Assembly: GCF_020905415.1 (NCBI RefSeq)
Contig: NZ_JAJJMP010000001.1
Span: 3,545,501-3,609,500 of the forward strand
DNA length: 64,000 nucleotides
DNA from: Myroides oncorhynchi
GTDB lineage: Bacteria; Bacteroidota; Bacteroidia; Flavobacteriales; Flavobacteriaceae
Reading direction: 5' to 3'
Shown: in pieces, positions 7,656 to 17,333 of the stretch
Layout of the letters: every line of letters begins with the position of its first letter
How positions within the stretch are numbered: position 1 is the first letter of the stretch
The notes under the pieces: generated by a model
Databases searched by the model: none
Told to the model about the DNA's origin: nothing
What the model saw: the letters and a program-made list of their open reading frames with translations, nothing else
Made by a program: the position numbers and the translations under genes

Positions 7656-10469
7656 ATGAAAAAAATAGATTTCTCCAATATAGATCCAAAAAAGAATATA
7701 ATAATCAAGGGTGCTCAGTTGCACAACCTTAAGAACATAGACGTCGTGATTCCGCGTAATAACCTTGTGGTTATCACTGGTCTATCTGGTTCAGGTAAGT
7801 CGAGTTTAGCTTTTGACACGTTATATGCTGAGGGACAACGCCGATATGTAGAGAGTTTATCTTCTTATGCACGTCAGTTCTTAGGTCGTATTAATAAACC
7901 TAAGGTGGAATACATCAAGGGTATCGCTCCTGCTATCGCTATCGAACAAAAAGTAAATACGAGTAACGCTAGGTCTACTGTGGGTACTTCTACAGAGATA
8001 TACGACTACATCAAGCTACTTTATGCACGCATCGGGAAGACTATCTCTCCTATCTCTGATGAGGAAGTGAAGAAAGATACCGTAAGTGATGTGTTAGATT
8101 ATATCAAGAGCTTACCGATCGGTGCAAAACTTCTATTGCTAGCACCTATTGACTTAGGACAAGACAGAGTCCTATATGAGTACCTTAATGTATTATTACA
8201 GCAGGGATACGCTAGAGTATTAGTCAATGGGGAGACACTTCGTCTAGACTCCTATATCAGTGAACATACGGAAGATGAAGTCAATAAAGTAGATGCATCA
8301 AATGTATATTTAATCGTAGACCGTATTGTCGTGAGTGATGATGAGGACTTCTATAATCGATTAGGAGATTCTGTGGAAACTGCTTTCTTTGAAGGAAAAG
8401 GATACTGCTACATAGAAGATCTAAAAGACAAAACACGCAAGGAGTTTAGCAACAACTTCGCTTTAGACGGAGAGACATTCTTAGAGCCAAACGTTCACTT
8501 GTTTAGTTTTAACAACCCTTATGGAGCCTGCCCTACTTGTGATGGATACGGGAATATCATCGGTATAGATGAAGAATTAGTGATTCCAAATACAGGCTTA
8601 TCTGTTTATGACAATGCTGTTTTTCCTTGGAGAGGAGAGTCGATGGGATGGTATAGAGATCAACTGGTAAACAACGCTTACAAGTTTGACTTCCCTATTC
8701 ACAAACCGTATTTTGAGTTGACAGATGAACAAAAAGCTTTAGTATGGGAAGGTAACGCTATGTTTACAGGGTTAAACGACTTCTTTAAAGAACTAGAAGA
8801 AAAGAATTATAAGATACAAAATAGAGTACTTCTCTCTCGTTATAGAGGAAAGACCAAATGTCCTACTTGTAAAGGAAAGAGACTGCGTATAGAAGCTAGT
8901 TATGTAAAAGTAGGTGGCAAAACTGTTAGTGAATTAGTAGACTTACCGATTAAGCATTTGATTACTTTCTTTAAGGATCTTGTCTTAAACGAATATGAAG
9001 CTAAAGTAGCTCAACGTCTTTTAATCGAAATCAACAACAGACTAGGTTTTCTTAGTAATGTAGGACTTGACTACTTAACGCTAAACAGAAACTCTGCTTC
9101 TTTATCAGGTGGAGAATCTCAACGTATCAACTTGGCTACATCACTAGGAAGTAGCTTAGTGGGATCGATGTATATCTTAGACGAACCAAGTATAGGACTA
9201 CACCCAAAAGATACGGAGAAGCTTATCGATGTACTAAATAACCTGAAACAATTAGGGAATACCGTGATCGTAGTAGAGCACGATGAGGACATTATGAAGT
9301 CTGCAGATCAGATTATAGATATCGGTCCTGAAGCAGGTAGTTATGGAGGTGAATTAGTCGCTCAAGGGGACTATGCTACCATCCTTAAGTCTGACTCTCT
9401 TACTGGTAAATACCTTAGTGGAGCACTCGAAATAGCTGTTCCAAAGAAGCGCAGACCATATAAACACTTTATTGAGATAATCGGTGCTAGAGAGAACAAC
9501 CTCAAGAATATAGATGTTACTTTTCCATTAGATTGCTTGACTGTAATCACAGGAGTATCTGGTAGTGGTAAAAGTACACTAATCAAAAAGATATTGTTCC
9601 CTGCGTTGCAAAAGAAACTAACAGGACTTAGTGATAAGCCTGGACAGTTCACAGAAATGAAAGGAGAATTCGGAGGGATTAAATCTGTAGAATATGTGGA
9701 TCAAAACCCTATCGGAAGAAGCTCTCGATCTAATCCTGTGACCTACATCAAGGCGTATGATGATATTAGAGATTTATACTCTAAACAACAACTATCTAAG
9801 CTTAGAGGATATCAACCGAAGCACTTCTCATTTAACGTAGATGGCGGTAGATGTGAGACGTGCAAAGGAGAAGGTACAGTGACTGTAGAGATGCAGTTTA
9901 TGGCTGACGTTCACTTAGAATGTGAGACTTGTCACGGAAAGCGCTTTAAGAAAGAAGTATTAGAAGTAAACTTTGAAGGAAAGAATATAGATGATCTATT
10001 GACAATGACGATAGATGATGCACTACAGTTCTTTGACCTACACAAACAAACCAAGATAGCTCAGAAGCTACAGCCTCTACACGATGTGGGATTAGGATAT
10101 GTACAACTAGGTCAGTCTTCTTCTACCCTATCAGGTGGAGAGGCGCAACGTATCAAGCTAGCATCTTTCTTACTAGCGGGAACAACTAGAGATAAGGTGC
10201 TCTTCGTATTTGATGAACCAACGACAGGACTTCACTTCCACGATATTCAGAAGTTGCTGAAGTCATTCGAAGCCTTAATCGAGAAAGGACATTCTATCAT
10301 CGTTATCGAACACAACCTTGACTTGATCAAATGTGCAGATTACATCATCGACATTGGTCCTGGTGGTGGGGAGTATGGCGGTGAGTTAGTAGCCTTAGGT
10401 ACCCCTGAAGAAGTAGCTAAAAATAAAGCCTCTCTAACAGGTCATTACTTAAAAGAAAAATTAAAATAA
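7656..10469 (+). CDS. uvrA: UvrA excinuclease ABC subunit A (first copy)
   Basis: This is the DNA damage-recognition ATPase of nucleotide excision repair, working with UvrB and UvrC. The 937-residue protein has two ABC ATPase domains, with Walker [10 protein letters not shown] (about 43-51) and GVSGSGKST in the second half, and signature motifs [13 protein letters not shown] and [13 protein letters not shown]. Walker B regions read [11 protein letters not shown] and [11 protein letters not shown]. Zinc-binding CxxC pairs are in [29 protein letters not shown] and CETCHGKRF. Length is normal. A second complete UvrA lies at 38714-41548. Which one is the main repair protein cannot be told from sequence. 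Confidence 0.95.
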   Translation: MKKIDFSNIDPKKNIIIKGAQLHNLKNIDVVIPRNNLVVITGLSGSGKSSLAFDTLYAEGQRRYVESLSSYARQFLGRINKPKVEYIKGIAPAIAIEQKVNTSNARSTVGTSTEIYDYIKLLYARIGKTISPISDEEVKKDTVSDVLDYIKSLPIGAKLLLLAPIDLGQDRVLYEYLNVLLQQGYARVLVNGETLRLDSYISEHTEDEVNKVDASNVYLIVDRIVVSDDEDFYNRLGDSVETAFFEGKGYCYIEDLKDKTRKEFSNNFALDGETFLEPNVHLFSFNNPYGACPTCDGYGNIIGIDEELVIPNTGLSVYDNAVFPWRGESMGWYRDQLVNNAYKFDFPIHKPYFELTDEQKALVWEGNAMFTGLNDFFKELEEKNYKIQNRVLLSRYRGKTKCPTCKGKRLRIEASYVKVGGKTVSELVDLPIKHLITFFKDLVLNEYEAKVAQRLLIEINNRLGFLSNVGLDYLTLNRNSASLSGGESQRINLATSLGSSLVGSMYILDEPSIGLHPKDTEKLIDVLNNLKQLGNTVIVVEHDEDIMKSADQIIDIGPEAGSYGGELVAQGDYATILKSDSLTGKYLSGALEIAVPKKRRPYKHFIEIIGARENNLKNIDVTFPLDCLTVITGVSGSGKSTLIKKILFPALQKKLTGLSDKPGQFTEMKGEFGGIKSVEYVDQNPIGRSSRSNPVTYIKAYDDIRDLYSKQQLSKLRGYQPKHFSFNVDGGRCETCKGEGTVTVEMQFMADVHLECETCHGKRFKKEVLEVNFEGKNIDDLLTMTIDDALQFFDLHKQTKIAQKLQPLHDVGLGYVQLGQSSSTLSGGEAQRIKLASFLLAGTTRDKVLFVFDEPTTGLHFHDIQKLLKSFEALIEKGHSIIVIEHNLDLIKCADYIIDIGPGGGEYGGELVALGTPEEVAKNKASLTGHYLKEKLK

Positions 10470-10525
10470 TTACTTAGATAATTAAGAATTACGACGATAT
10501 ATCTCGTAAATAGAGAATAAAAACT

Positions 10526-10558
10526 AAAGGCTGTGTCATTGTTGTGACACAGCCTTTT
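10526..10558. terminator. Bidirectional terminator
   Basis: Stem AAAGGCTGTGTCA/TGACACAGCCTTT with T tracts on both sides lies between uvrA and the convergent glycosyltransferase gene. Confidence 0.9.
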
Positions 10559-10601
10559 ATATTTACACACTCTGAATATCTACAAACAGAGGACCTAATT
10601 C

Positions 10602-11891
10602 TTAACTCTTAATTAATTTAGCTAGTTTCTCTGTTAGTCGCTTGCGACTATAGTACTGTAACCCCATACCATACACCTTAAGTTGTTGTTTTTGATATAG
10701 TTCGAAGTATTCTAATAAGACATCACTCAACTTATCTTTCTCACTATACAGCACTACTTTACCTGTATTAGTCTCTTTGACAATATCAAAGAAGTCAGAC
10801 TCCTCAGGGCCTATTCCCAAGATAGGACGTTCAGATGCCATATATTCAAACAATTTACCCGGTATAATGGCTTTAGTATCTTCAGAGTCTATCTCTATCA
10901 ATAGCAACACTTGTGAAGCGCGCATTTGCCTCAAGGCTTCTACATTATCTACATAGCCTAAGTTCAGCACACAGTCCTCTAGCTTAAACTCTTTGACTGT
11001 ATCCAATACTTGGCTACTCACCTTCCCTACTAACTTCAGTTGAAACGCCTCTTTAAACGCTTTGTTCTCTTTTCTTAGTTCCGATATTGCCTTCCACAGT
11101 ATTCTAGGATTGCGTTCTGACAAGAAAGAACCTATATGCGCTAAGGTAAACTTCTCATCTAGTGGTATCTTCCCAAGACTTGTGATATCATAGCCATTAG
11201 TAATAACCGTTATAGGCTTGCTCGTTTTCTCTTGAAACTCTTTCTTCGTTGTTTTACTTGTAACGATGATTTGATCTGCTTTATTTAAAACCTCTTTCTC
11301 TAGTTCTAGATGTTTAGTTGTACTAGATTCATTTAGTTTTAATTCCTTGTGATAACCTATCGTAGTCCACGGATCTCTAAAGTCAGCTATCCATTGGACA
11401 CTTAACTGCTCTTTAAGCGCCATTCCTATCAAATGCATACTGTGAGGCGGTCCTGTTGTAATAACTGTCTCTATATCCTTATTTTGCTTTAAATAGTCAG
11501 TCAAATAAGCAACAGACGGCTTGACCCAACTTACTCGTGCATCCGGAATATAGAAGTTCCCTCTTACCCAAAGCAATAGCTTCTCGGTAAAAGTCTGTTT
11601 CTTCTTATCTGGAATAATACCTGCACTTAATGTATCTGTATTCTTACCACTTACTAACTTTGCTTTGCGATAAGGCTCATTAATGGGTTGCGTTAACACT
11701 CTAATCGAAGGATCAACTTCGCTTGTGTTATTTGTATCTATTAGTGGATAACTAGGATTCTCAGGAACATAGACAATTGGCTCTATATCAAAACTTGGCA
11801 AATATTTGACAAACTTCAGCCAACGCTGTACTCCTGGTCCTCCTGCTGGTGGCCAATAATAACTTATGATTAAAACTTTTTTCTTAGACAT
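10602..11891 (-). CDS. Glycosyltransferase (GT4-like)
   Basis: This 429-residue cytoplasmic protein has the GT-B fold of family 4 transferases, which move a sugar from a nucleotide donor. The N-terminal half starts KVLIISYYWPPAGGPGVQRW, a typical acceptor-binding Gly-rich loop. It also contains WIADFRDPW. The C-terminal half contains LAHIGSFLSERNP, LGYVDNVEALRQM and an E-rich donor-site region (IPGKLFEYMASERPILGIG). The upstream gene encodes a YfhO-like membrane protein, 131 bases away on the same strand. That pairing suggests cell-surface glycan assembly. The sugar and acceptor are unknown. Confidence 0.85.
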   Translation of the reverse strand: MSKKKVLIISYYWPPAGGPGVQRWLKFVKYLPSFDIEPIVYVPENPSYPLIDTNNTSEVDPSIRVLTQPINEPYRKAKLVSGKNTDTLSAGIIPDKKKQTFTEKLLLWVRGNFYIPDARVSWVKPSVAYLTDYLKQNKDIETVITTGPPHSMHLIGMALKEQLSVQWIADFRDPWTTIGYHKELKLNESSTTKHLELEKEVLNKADQIIVTSKTTKKEFQEKTSKPITVITNGYDITSLGKIPLDEKFTLAHIGSFLSERNPRILWKAISELRKENKAFKEAFQLKLVGKVSSQVLDTVKEFKLEDCVLNLGYVDNVEALRQMRASQVLLLIEIDSEDTKAIIPGKLFEYMASERPILGIGPEESDFFDIVKETNTGKVVLYSEKDKLSDVLLEYFELYQKQQLKVYGMGLQYYSRKRLTEKLAKLIKS

Positions 11892-11921
11892 ACTCGTTCT
11901 GCATTTTGTTTTTTTATTCTG

Positions 11922-12019
11922 TTTTTTTGTGATGGCGTGATGTTGTTGTTTGAAAGTTTAATTATCTTATTAAGAGTAATATCCTCTTTCAAAAAAACAA
12001 AAAAACGAAATCACAAAAA
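11922..12019. repeat. Short dispersed repeat, family 3 copy
   Basis: This is a ~98-bp segment with inverted ends (TTTTTTTGTGAT near 11922 and ATCACAAAAA near 12010). After the left end comes GGCGTGATGTTGTTG. Similar segments lie at 32118-32220 and 32291-32386, with a partial one at 38508. It fills almost the whole spacer between two minus-strand genes. Confidence 0.55.
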
Positions 12020-12022
12020 CAC

Positions 12023-14461
12023 TTACTTCTTCTTCGCCACTAGATAAATACCTCCGGCTGTAATTAATAAAATTAGAATACTCGAAATTAACGCTATAGT
12101 TCCTCCTTTTGAGATAACTTCAGGCTCGAATGTAAATTCTACTGTATGTTTTCCTTTAGGAAGTTCGATAGCTCTTAGCACATAGTCTACTGCTACAATA
12201 GGCACTTCTACATTATCTACCTTCGCTATCCATCCGTGAGGATAGTATATCTCAGAGAACACTGCTAATCCATCATTCGTATTCGTAGCTTCATAAGTGA
12301 TCTTATTAGGAGCATAGCTCTTAAGATTGATTGTTGCTAATGAATCTACTGCATAATTATCTTTAATTGCGATATCCTTAAACACAGTCGTATTAAGGAC
12401 AGCTTGTTGTTTCGTCTTTAATCCCGTTAAAGCTTTCATCTCTCCATCTGCATTCTCTACTTTCTTCACGCTAGACACGAACCAAGCGTTTCCGTTAGCA
12501 TTATCATTTAATAAAGGAATATCTCTTCCCTCTTCATCTTTTTGGATAATGTACTTTACATTCATCATGTTTAATACTTCCATATTAGAGTTTTGACTCA
12601 ACTGGTAATCTGCTAATTCTTGCATTCTACGAGGCTTCGCTGCATGGTATCCTCCTAGTGAATTATGGAAGAAAGAGCTTCTCGCACTATTAAACCCACC
12701 GCTGAACTCATACACTCTAAAGTGCTCTGTATCATTTAGAATAACTTTATCAGCAGGTGTTGCTTGAAACGGAGTATTCATTTGTGATGCTAATACGAAG
12801 TGAGAATCATTCACATAGTTTCTATCTACTAATACTAGGTCCCCTACCATCAGCACACCTACGATAACTGCTGCTATCTGAGCACTGATCTTCCCTTTAG
12901 TAGAGAAATATAATGCTGCTGCTGCTAACGCGATAAGTACAAAACTTCTGATCAAATCAGCTGTGTACATATCCTTTCTATCTTGTATCAAAGCATTGAT
13001 AAAGCCTGGCCCTATCTCTCCATAAGCTCCTCTGTAGTACTCATCATTTAATCCTATGAAACTCAATGTTCCTTTTACTAAGAATAACAAAATGATAATA
13101 GACCCTACTGCAATACCTGATTTCTTAAGTAATGCTAATTGTTCCTGTTTCTCTAATTTGCTATAACCATAAAGTCCCATAATCGCTAAAGCAGGTACGC
13201 ACATCTCTAAGATTACTTGGATAGATGATACTGCTCTAAACTTATTATACATCGGGAAATAGTCAATAAAGAAGTCTGTCAGCACTGGGAAGTTCTTACC
13301 CCAAGATAACATCAGTGAGAACAATGCTCCTGCGATAAAGATATACTTGATATTTCTCTTCTCTGTAAATATCCCTAATACAAATAAGAAGAATACAACG
13401 GCTCCGATATAGGCAGGTGCTGCTACGATAGGCTGATCTCCCCAATATGTAGGAGAACTAGCTGCCATCTCTGCTGCCTGCTGATCATTCGCTCCTACAG
13501 ATTTGAATAACTTATAGGTATTCGAATCAGTCCCTAACTTCTCGCCATTCGCTCCACCTGTAAGACGAGGTGCAATCAAGTTTAAACTTTCGAAGATTCC
13601 GTAGCTATATTCTGTGATGTAGTCATAACTCATCGCATTAGAAGATACTTTAGCAGAACCATCAGGCTGATAAGTTAATTCACTGTTGCTACGTGTACTA
13701 AACTTAGTGTATTCAGAAGTAGCCATAAGGTTAGTCGCATTCGCTCCTATACTCAATATCGCTGCACCTATAAGCACTGTTAAAGAGTACCCGATAGCTT
13801 TAAAGTCTTTTTGTTTGATATATATTACCATATAATAGATACCTACCAGAATCAACAGTAATAAAAGGTAATATGTCATTTGGAAGTGATTAGCTCCGAT
13901 CTCTAATGCTACTGCAAAGAGTGTAAGCAATCCTCCTTTTATATAATGCTTTCTAAAGACTAATAATACTCCTGCTAATACCATCGGCATATAAGCGATA
14001 GCGTGTGCTTTAGCATTATGCCCTACTCCTAATATAATAATCAAGTAGGTAGAAAAACCAAAGGCTAATGCTCCAATAAAAGAACGCAATGGCTTCATCC
14101 CTAAAGAAGCTAGTAATACATAAAAACCAAGGAAGTAGATAAATAGATAATCTGCTGGTCTAGGTAAAAAACGAATAACACTATCAAGTGTTTTCACGTA
14201 ATTATGAGGAAACTTAGCTCCTAACTGATAAGTTGGCATTCCCCCAAAGGCACTATTCGTCCAGTATGGTTCTTCTTTAACTACTTCTCTAAAGTCGATT
14301 TGCTCTTTAGCCATTCCGGTATATTGTACGATATCGGATTGGTAAATCACTTTATTTGACAATACTGGCGAAAAATATAATAGTGCTACTATTATGAATC
14401 CTAAAACCACTAACAGATTTGGATAAATCTTTTTAAATGTATTGGTTGTTTCTGATGACAT
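12023..14461 (-). CDS. YfhO-family multi-pass membrane protein
   Basis: This 812-residue protein has about a dozen hydrophobic helices, beginning LLVVLGFIIVALLYFSPVL. Family features include an acidic loop after the first helix (KVIYQSDIVQYTGMAKEQ) and the aromatic stretch EEPYWTNSAFGGMPTYQ. Helices are followed by a large beta-rich extracytoplasmic domain (about 560-780) ending in a last helix. The fold is that of GT-C-type transferases using lipid-linked sugars, with YfhO linked to glycosylation of surface polymers. The neighbour is a GT4-like enzyme. The exact substrate is not visible. Confidence 0.88.
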   Translation of the reverse strand: MSSETTNTFKKIYPNLLVVLGFIIVALLYFSPVLSNKVIYQSDIVQYTGMAKEQIDFREVVKEEPYWTNSAFGGMPTYQLGAKFPHNYVKTLDSVIRFLPRPADYLFIYFLGFYVLLASLGMKPLRSFIGALAFGFSTYLIIILGVGHNAKAHAIAYMPMVLAGVLLVFRKHYIKGGLLTLFAVALEIGANHFQMTYYLLLLLILVGIYYMVIYIKQKDFKAIGYSLTVLIGAAILSIGANATNLMATSEYTKFSTRSNSELTYQPDGSAKVSSNAMSYDYITEYSYGIFESLNLIAPRLTGGANGEKLGTDSNTYKLFKSVGANDQQAAEMAASSPTYWGDQPIVAAPAYIGAVVFFLFVLGIFTEKRNIKYIFIAGALFSLMLSWGKNFPVLTDFFIDYFPMYNKFRAVSSIQVILEMCVPALAIMGLYGYSKLEKQEQLALLKKSGIAVGSIIILLFLVKGTLSFIGLNDEYYRGAYGEIGPGFINALIQDRKDMYTADLIRSFVLIALAAAALYFSTKGKISAQIAAVIVGVLMVGDLVLVDRNYVNDSHFVLASQMNTPFQATPADKVILNDTEHFRVYEFSGGFNSARSSFFHNSLGGYHAAKPRRMQELADYQLSQNSNMEVLNMMNVKYIIQKDEEGRDIPLLNDNANGNAWFVSSVKKVENADGEMKALTGLKTKQQAVLNTTVFKDIAIKDNYAVDSLATINLKSYAPNKITYEATNTNDGLAVFSEIYYPHGWIAKVDNVEVPIVAVDYVLRAIELPKGKHTVEFTFEPEVISKGGTIALISSILILLITAGGIYLVAKKK

Positions 14462-14540
14462 TTATACTACTATTTAAGATGCTAAAGTAAGTAAATTTAA
14501 GGATGCTTTAAAGATATCAATGTAGTTTTCTTTAAAGTCA

Positions 14541-14578
14541 AAAAAAAGCCCTCAAGAGCAACTGCTCCTGAGGGCTTT
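14541..14578 (-). terminator. Terminator of DUF4834 gene
   Basis: Stem AAAGCCCTCAAGAGCA/TGCTCCTGAGGGCTTT (one mismatch) is followed on the minus strand by seven Ts. Confidence 0.9.
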
Positions 14579-14594
14579 AAATGGTTATCTAATA

Positions 14595-14870
14595 TTACTT
14601 CTTGTCGATTTCCTCAAAGTCTACATACTCGCCTACTACTTTAGTAGAGCGCGGTACTCTACCACTCTGAGTAGATGTATCAGTATAAGTCTGAGACTCT
14701 TGATTACTTTGACTTCCGTTATATTGGTTATACTCTTGTTGTCTTTGTTGAAAATTCTGTTCTGCTTTCTTCGCTACCTTGTATATTAATACAGGGAACA
14801 AATAACGCATCGCTATTTTAAATGCGTAATATATCAGAACAATAATAATAAGTGCTTTAATAAATCCCAT
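14595..14870 (-). CDS. DUF4834 family small membrane protein
   Basis: This 91-residue protein has one N-terminal transmembrane helix (about 4-17, ALIIIVLIYYAFKIAM), a basic patch (VAKKAEQ) and a Gln/Asn/Ser-rich disordered linker. It ends with VVGEYVDFEEIDKK, a conserved tail of the DUF4834 family in Bacteroidota. Function unknown. It sits upstream of the rhodanese gene on the same strand, 182 bases apart. The terminator downstream of it indicates separate transcription. Confidence 0.8.
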   Translation of the reverse strand: MGFIKALIIIVLIYYAFKIAMRYLFPVLIYKVAKKAEQNFQQRQQEYNQYNGSQSNQESQTYTDTSTQSGRVPRSTKVVGEYVDFEEIDKK

Positions 14871-15052
14871 GATTTCCTTCTTTTTATCAAAAATAGTAAT
14901 TATAACAACTAAATGACAATCGCAACTCTTAAATTATTGATAAATATAGATATTTGGTTAACGGTTAACTGTTCATAGTAATCGGTATTTTAATTCTCGT
15001 TTAGAAGATGAGTAGTCTTTCAAAAGGCTATTTCTCATTCTCCATTAAATAC

Positions 15053-15427
15053 TTACTCCTTCCACTTCGTATATCCACCTTCTAACTCATACACTTCTTT
15101 AAAGCCATTCTGTAATAAAAGATTTCTAGCTTTCTCACTGCGTTTACCTGATTTGCAAAAGATATATAGCGGTTTATCCTTTGACAAGTCCTTAGTCTGC
15201 TCTAGAAAGTTCTCTCCTAAGAAGTCCATATTCTTTGCATACTCTATAGTCCCTTCTGAGAACTCCTTAGGTGTGCGTACATCTATAAGTTGTACTTCTG
15301 TTTTTTCTATAACTTGCTGAAAAGAAGAATTATTCAATAAGTGGTTTGATTTATCTTGACTATATCCTGTAAAAGAGACACTTAACATCACAATAAATAA
15401 AAGAATCAAAACGTTATGATTTTTCAT
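15053..15427 (-). CDS. Secreted rhodanese-like protein
   Basis: This 124-residue protein has a signal peptide (1-23, ending TGYSQ) and a single rhodanese domain. It includes LIDVRTPKEFSEGTI at the start and the active-site loop FCKSGKRSEKA, whose cysteine would carry persulphide. The tail ELEGGYTKWKE is typical. It probably acts in the periplasm or at the membrane in sulphur transfer or thiol handling, but the partner is unknown. It is transcribed away from hemN, with which it shares a 91-base intergenic region. Confidence 0.88.
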   Translation of the reverse strand: MKNHNVLILLFIVMLSVSFTGYSQDKSNHLLNNSSFQQVIEKTEVQLIDVRTPKEFSEGTIEYAKNMDFLGENFLEQTKDLSKDKPLYIFCKSGKRSEKARNLLLQNGFKEVYELEGGYTKWKE

Positions 15428-15490
15428 ATAAAAATAGTTATTAGTTTAACAAAAATGACAAATATCATAGTATGCGAATTGACGTCACTA

Positions 15491-15510
15491 TATATTTGTT
15501 ATCAAATATA
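15491..15510 (+). promoter_or_regulatory. hemN promoter with overlapping palindrome
   Basis: TATATTTG (15491-15498) matches the -7 consensus and is also the left arm of a perfect inverted repeat TATATTTG-TTAT-CAAATATA. The repeat ends 8 bases before the hemN start. The symmetry over the promoter suggests a repressor or activator site. Similarity to an FNR/CRP-type box is only partial. Confidence 0.55.
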
Positions 15511-15518
15511 GAACAAAT

Positions 15519-16880
15519 ATGTCATTTTCTCTTATACAAAAGTACAATGTACCAGGGCCAAGGTACACGAGCTACCCCACAGTTCCTTATTGGGAAGAGA
15601 CCTCTTTTAGTAGAGATAAATGGGTTGATTCACTTAAAAAATCATTCCTAGAATCTAATCAAAAAGAAGGAATCAGCATTTACATACACTTGCCTTTTTG
15701 TGAGAGCTTGTGTACATTTTGTGGGTGCCATAAGAGGATAACTAAAAGACATGAGGTAGAAAGCCCTTACATTGATGCCCTTCTAAAGGAGTGGGATTTG
15801 TATTGTGCTTTATTCGATGAAAAGCCAATTATCAAAGAGATTCACTTAGGAGGTGGAACTCCTACATTCTTTTCACCGAAACACTTAACAAAACTTATAG
15901 AAGGTATAAAAGCGAAATCAGTCATCGCAGATGAATATGAATTCAGCTTCGAAGGACACCCTAATAACACAACAAAAGAACACTTATCTACTTTATATAA
16001 CCTAGGTTTTAGAAGAGTAAGTTATGGTGTACAAGATTATAACCCTGAGGTTCAGAAAGCAATCCATAGAGAACAGAGTTTCCACAATGTAGCTAAAGTT
16101 ACGCTATGGGCTAAAGAACTAGGATATACTTCTATCTCACATGATATCATCTACGGTCTGCCTTTTCAGAAGTTAGAGCATGTTATTGATACCATTGAGA
16201 AGACTAAATCACTCTCTCCTGATCGATTAGCATTTTATAGTTATGCACATGTGCCGTGGATCAAAGGAAATGGGCAACGTGGTTTTAATGATGAGGATGT
16301 CCCTAAAGACGATGTGAAACGTCAATTATATGAGAAAGGAAAAGAACTACTTCTAAAAAATGATTACATAGAAATAGGTATGGATCACTTCTCATTAAAA
16401 AGTGATTCGCTTTATAAGTCAATGAATACAGGTCATATCCATAGAAACTTTATGGGATACACTTCTTCAAAGACACAGGTAATGATAGGTTTAGGAGTAT
16501 CTTCTATTAGTGATAGCTGGTATGCCTTCGCTCAGAATGAAAAAGACATCGATACTTATTACGCTCTTTTAGAACAAGGAACTATTCCTGTAACTAAAGG
16601 ACATATTTTGAATGAGGAAGATTTGATTATTAGAAAACATATCTTAAATTTAATGTGTTCTTTATCTACTGATCTGGAAGCAGACTTAGATAAAATAGAC
16701 TTCAACCCTGTTCTAGCTGAATTAAAAGAATTAGAGCTAGATGAGTTGATCCAAATTAAGGATTATAATATTAAGATAACTAAGAAAGGTCGTGCATTTG
16801 TTAGAAATGTGTGTATGGCTCTAGACATGAGACTACACAAGAACAAACCACAGAGACAATTGTTCTCAATGACTATCTAA
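15519..16880 (+). CDS. hemN: Oxygen-independent coproporphyrinogen III oxidase
   Basis: This radical-SAM enzyme converts coproporphyrinogen III to protoporphyrinogen IX without oxygen, in haem synthesis. The 453-residue protein has the cluster motif C61-x3-C65-x2-C68, followed by Cys70 as in true HemN. It also has the GGGTPTFF SAM-binding loop and DIIYGLPFQ. The N-terminal NVPGPRYTSYP extension distinguishes it from HemW. The start ATG lies just after a palindromic promoter, giving a very short leader. A 65-codon membrane protein gene follows 13 bases later and is probably co-transcribed. Confidence 0.95.
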   Translation: MSFSLIQKYNVPGPRYTSYPTVPYWEETSFSRDKWVDSLKKSFLESNQKEGISIYIHLPFCESLCTFCGCHKRITKRHEVESPYIDALLKEWDLYCALFDEKPIIKEIHLGGGTPTFFSPKHLTKLIEGIKAKSVIADEYEFSFEGHPNNTTKEHLSTLYNLGFRRVSYGVQDYNPEVQKAIHREQSFHNVAKVTLWAKELGYTSISHDIIYGLPFQKLEHVIDTIEKTKSLSPDRLAFYSYAHVPWIKGNGQRGFNDEDVPKDDVKRQLYEKGKELLLKNDYIEIGMDHFSLKSDSLYKSMNTGHIHRNFMGYTSSKTQVMIGLGVSSISDSWYAFAQNEKDIDTYYALLEQGTIPVTKGHILNEEDLIIRKHILNLMCSLSTDLEADLDKIDFNPVLAELKELELDELIQIKDYNIKITKKGRAFVRNVCMALDMRLHKNKPQRQLFSMTI

Positions 16881-16893
16881 TAAAAGAAGAATA

Positions 16894-17091
16894 ATGAATA
16901 AAAACGTAGAGAAAGCAGTAACCTTTATTGTGTTACTAGGACTGGTAGCTGGAATATACAACTTAGACATGGAACACTTATGGTCTATACCCCATAATTG
17001 GATGTCCTATATTGGATTCTTAATATTTATAGCCTACTTAGCCTATTCTCTTAAGAAAGCTGCTAGACAACAGGATAAAGAAGGTCTCTAA
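16894..17091 (+). CDS. Small two-helix membrane protein
   Basis: This 65-residue protein has two predicted membrane helices (about 8-24 and 37-53) joined by a short loop containing DMEHLWSIPHNW, and a basic C-terminal tail (KKAARQQDKEG). It starts 13 bases after hemN on the same strand and precedes the paired terminators. Family not recognised. The position suggests co-expression with haem synthesis under low oxygen, which is inference. Confidence 0.65.
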   Translation: MNKNVEKAVTFIVLLGLVAGIYNLDMEHLWSIPHNWMSYIGFLIFIAYLAYSLKKAARQQDKEGL

Positions 17092-17150
17092 ATCACACGA
17101 ATTGTCATTTGTTTATTGTCTACTCTCAGGTAGACAGTAGTATAAAAAAA

Positions 17151-17178
17151 AGTCCTTAATCTCAGTTAAGGACTTTTG
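17151..17178. terminator. Terminator, first copy
   Basis: Stem AGTCCTTAA/TTAAGGACT with loop TCTCAG, flanked by A and T runs so it can work on both strands. Confidence 0.85.
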
Positions 17179-17273
17179 TTTTTATGTAAACCTTACTAAC
17201 GAGTGATAAAAATATTTATCACGCAAATCGCCATTCGTTTATTGTCTACTCTCAGATAGACAGTAGTATAAAA

Positions 17274-17302
17274 AAGTCCTCAATCTCAGTTAAGGACTTT
17301 TA
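17274..17302. terminator. Terminator, second copy
   Basis: Same stem as the unit 124 bases upstream with one changed base (AGTCCTCAA). It lies just past the end of acs. Confidence 0.85.
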
Positions 17303-17333
17303 TTTTCACCTTAAAGACTATATTATAGTCTTG

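Larger units (their letters stand above)
17103..17305. repeat. Tandem duplicated terminator unit
   Basis: Two direct copies of about 75-80 bp (17103-17180 and 17230-17305) share the small hairpin GTCTAC-TCTCAG-GTAGAC, CAGTAGTATAAAAAA and a terminator stem. They lie between the convergent hemN operon and acs. Confidence 0.85.
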
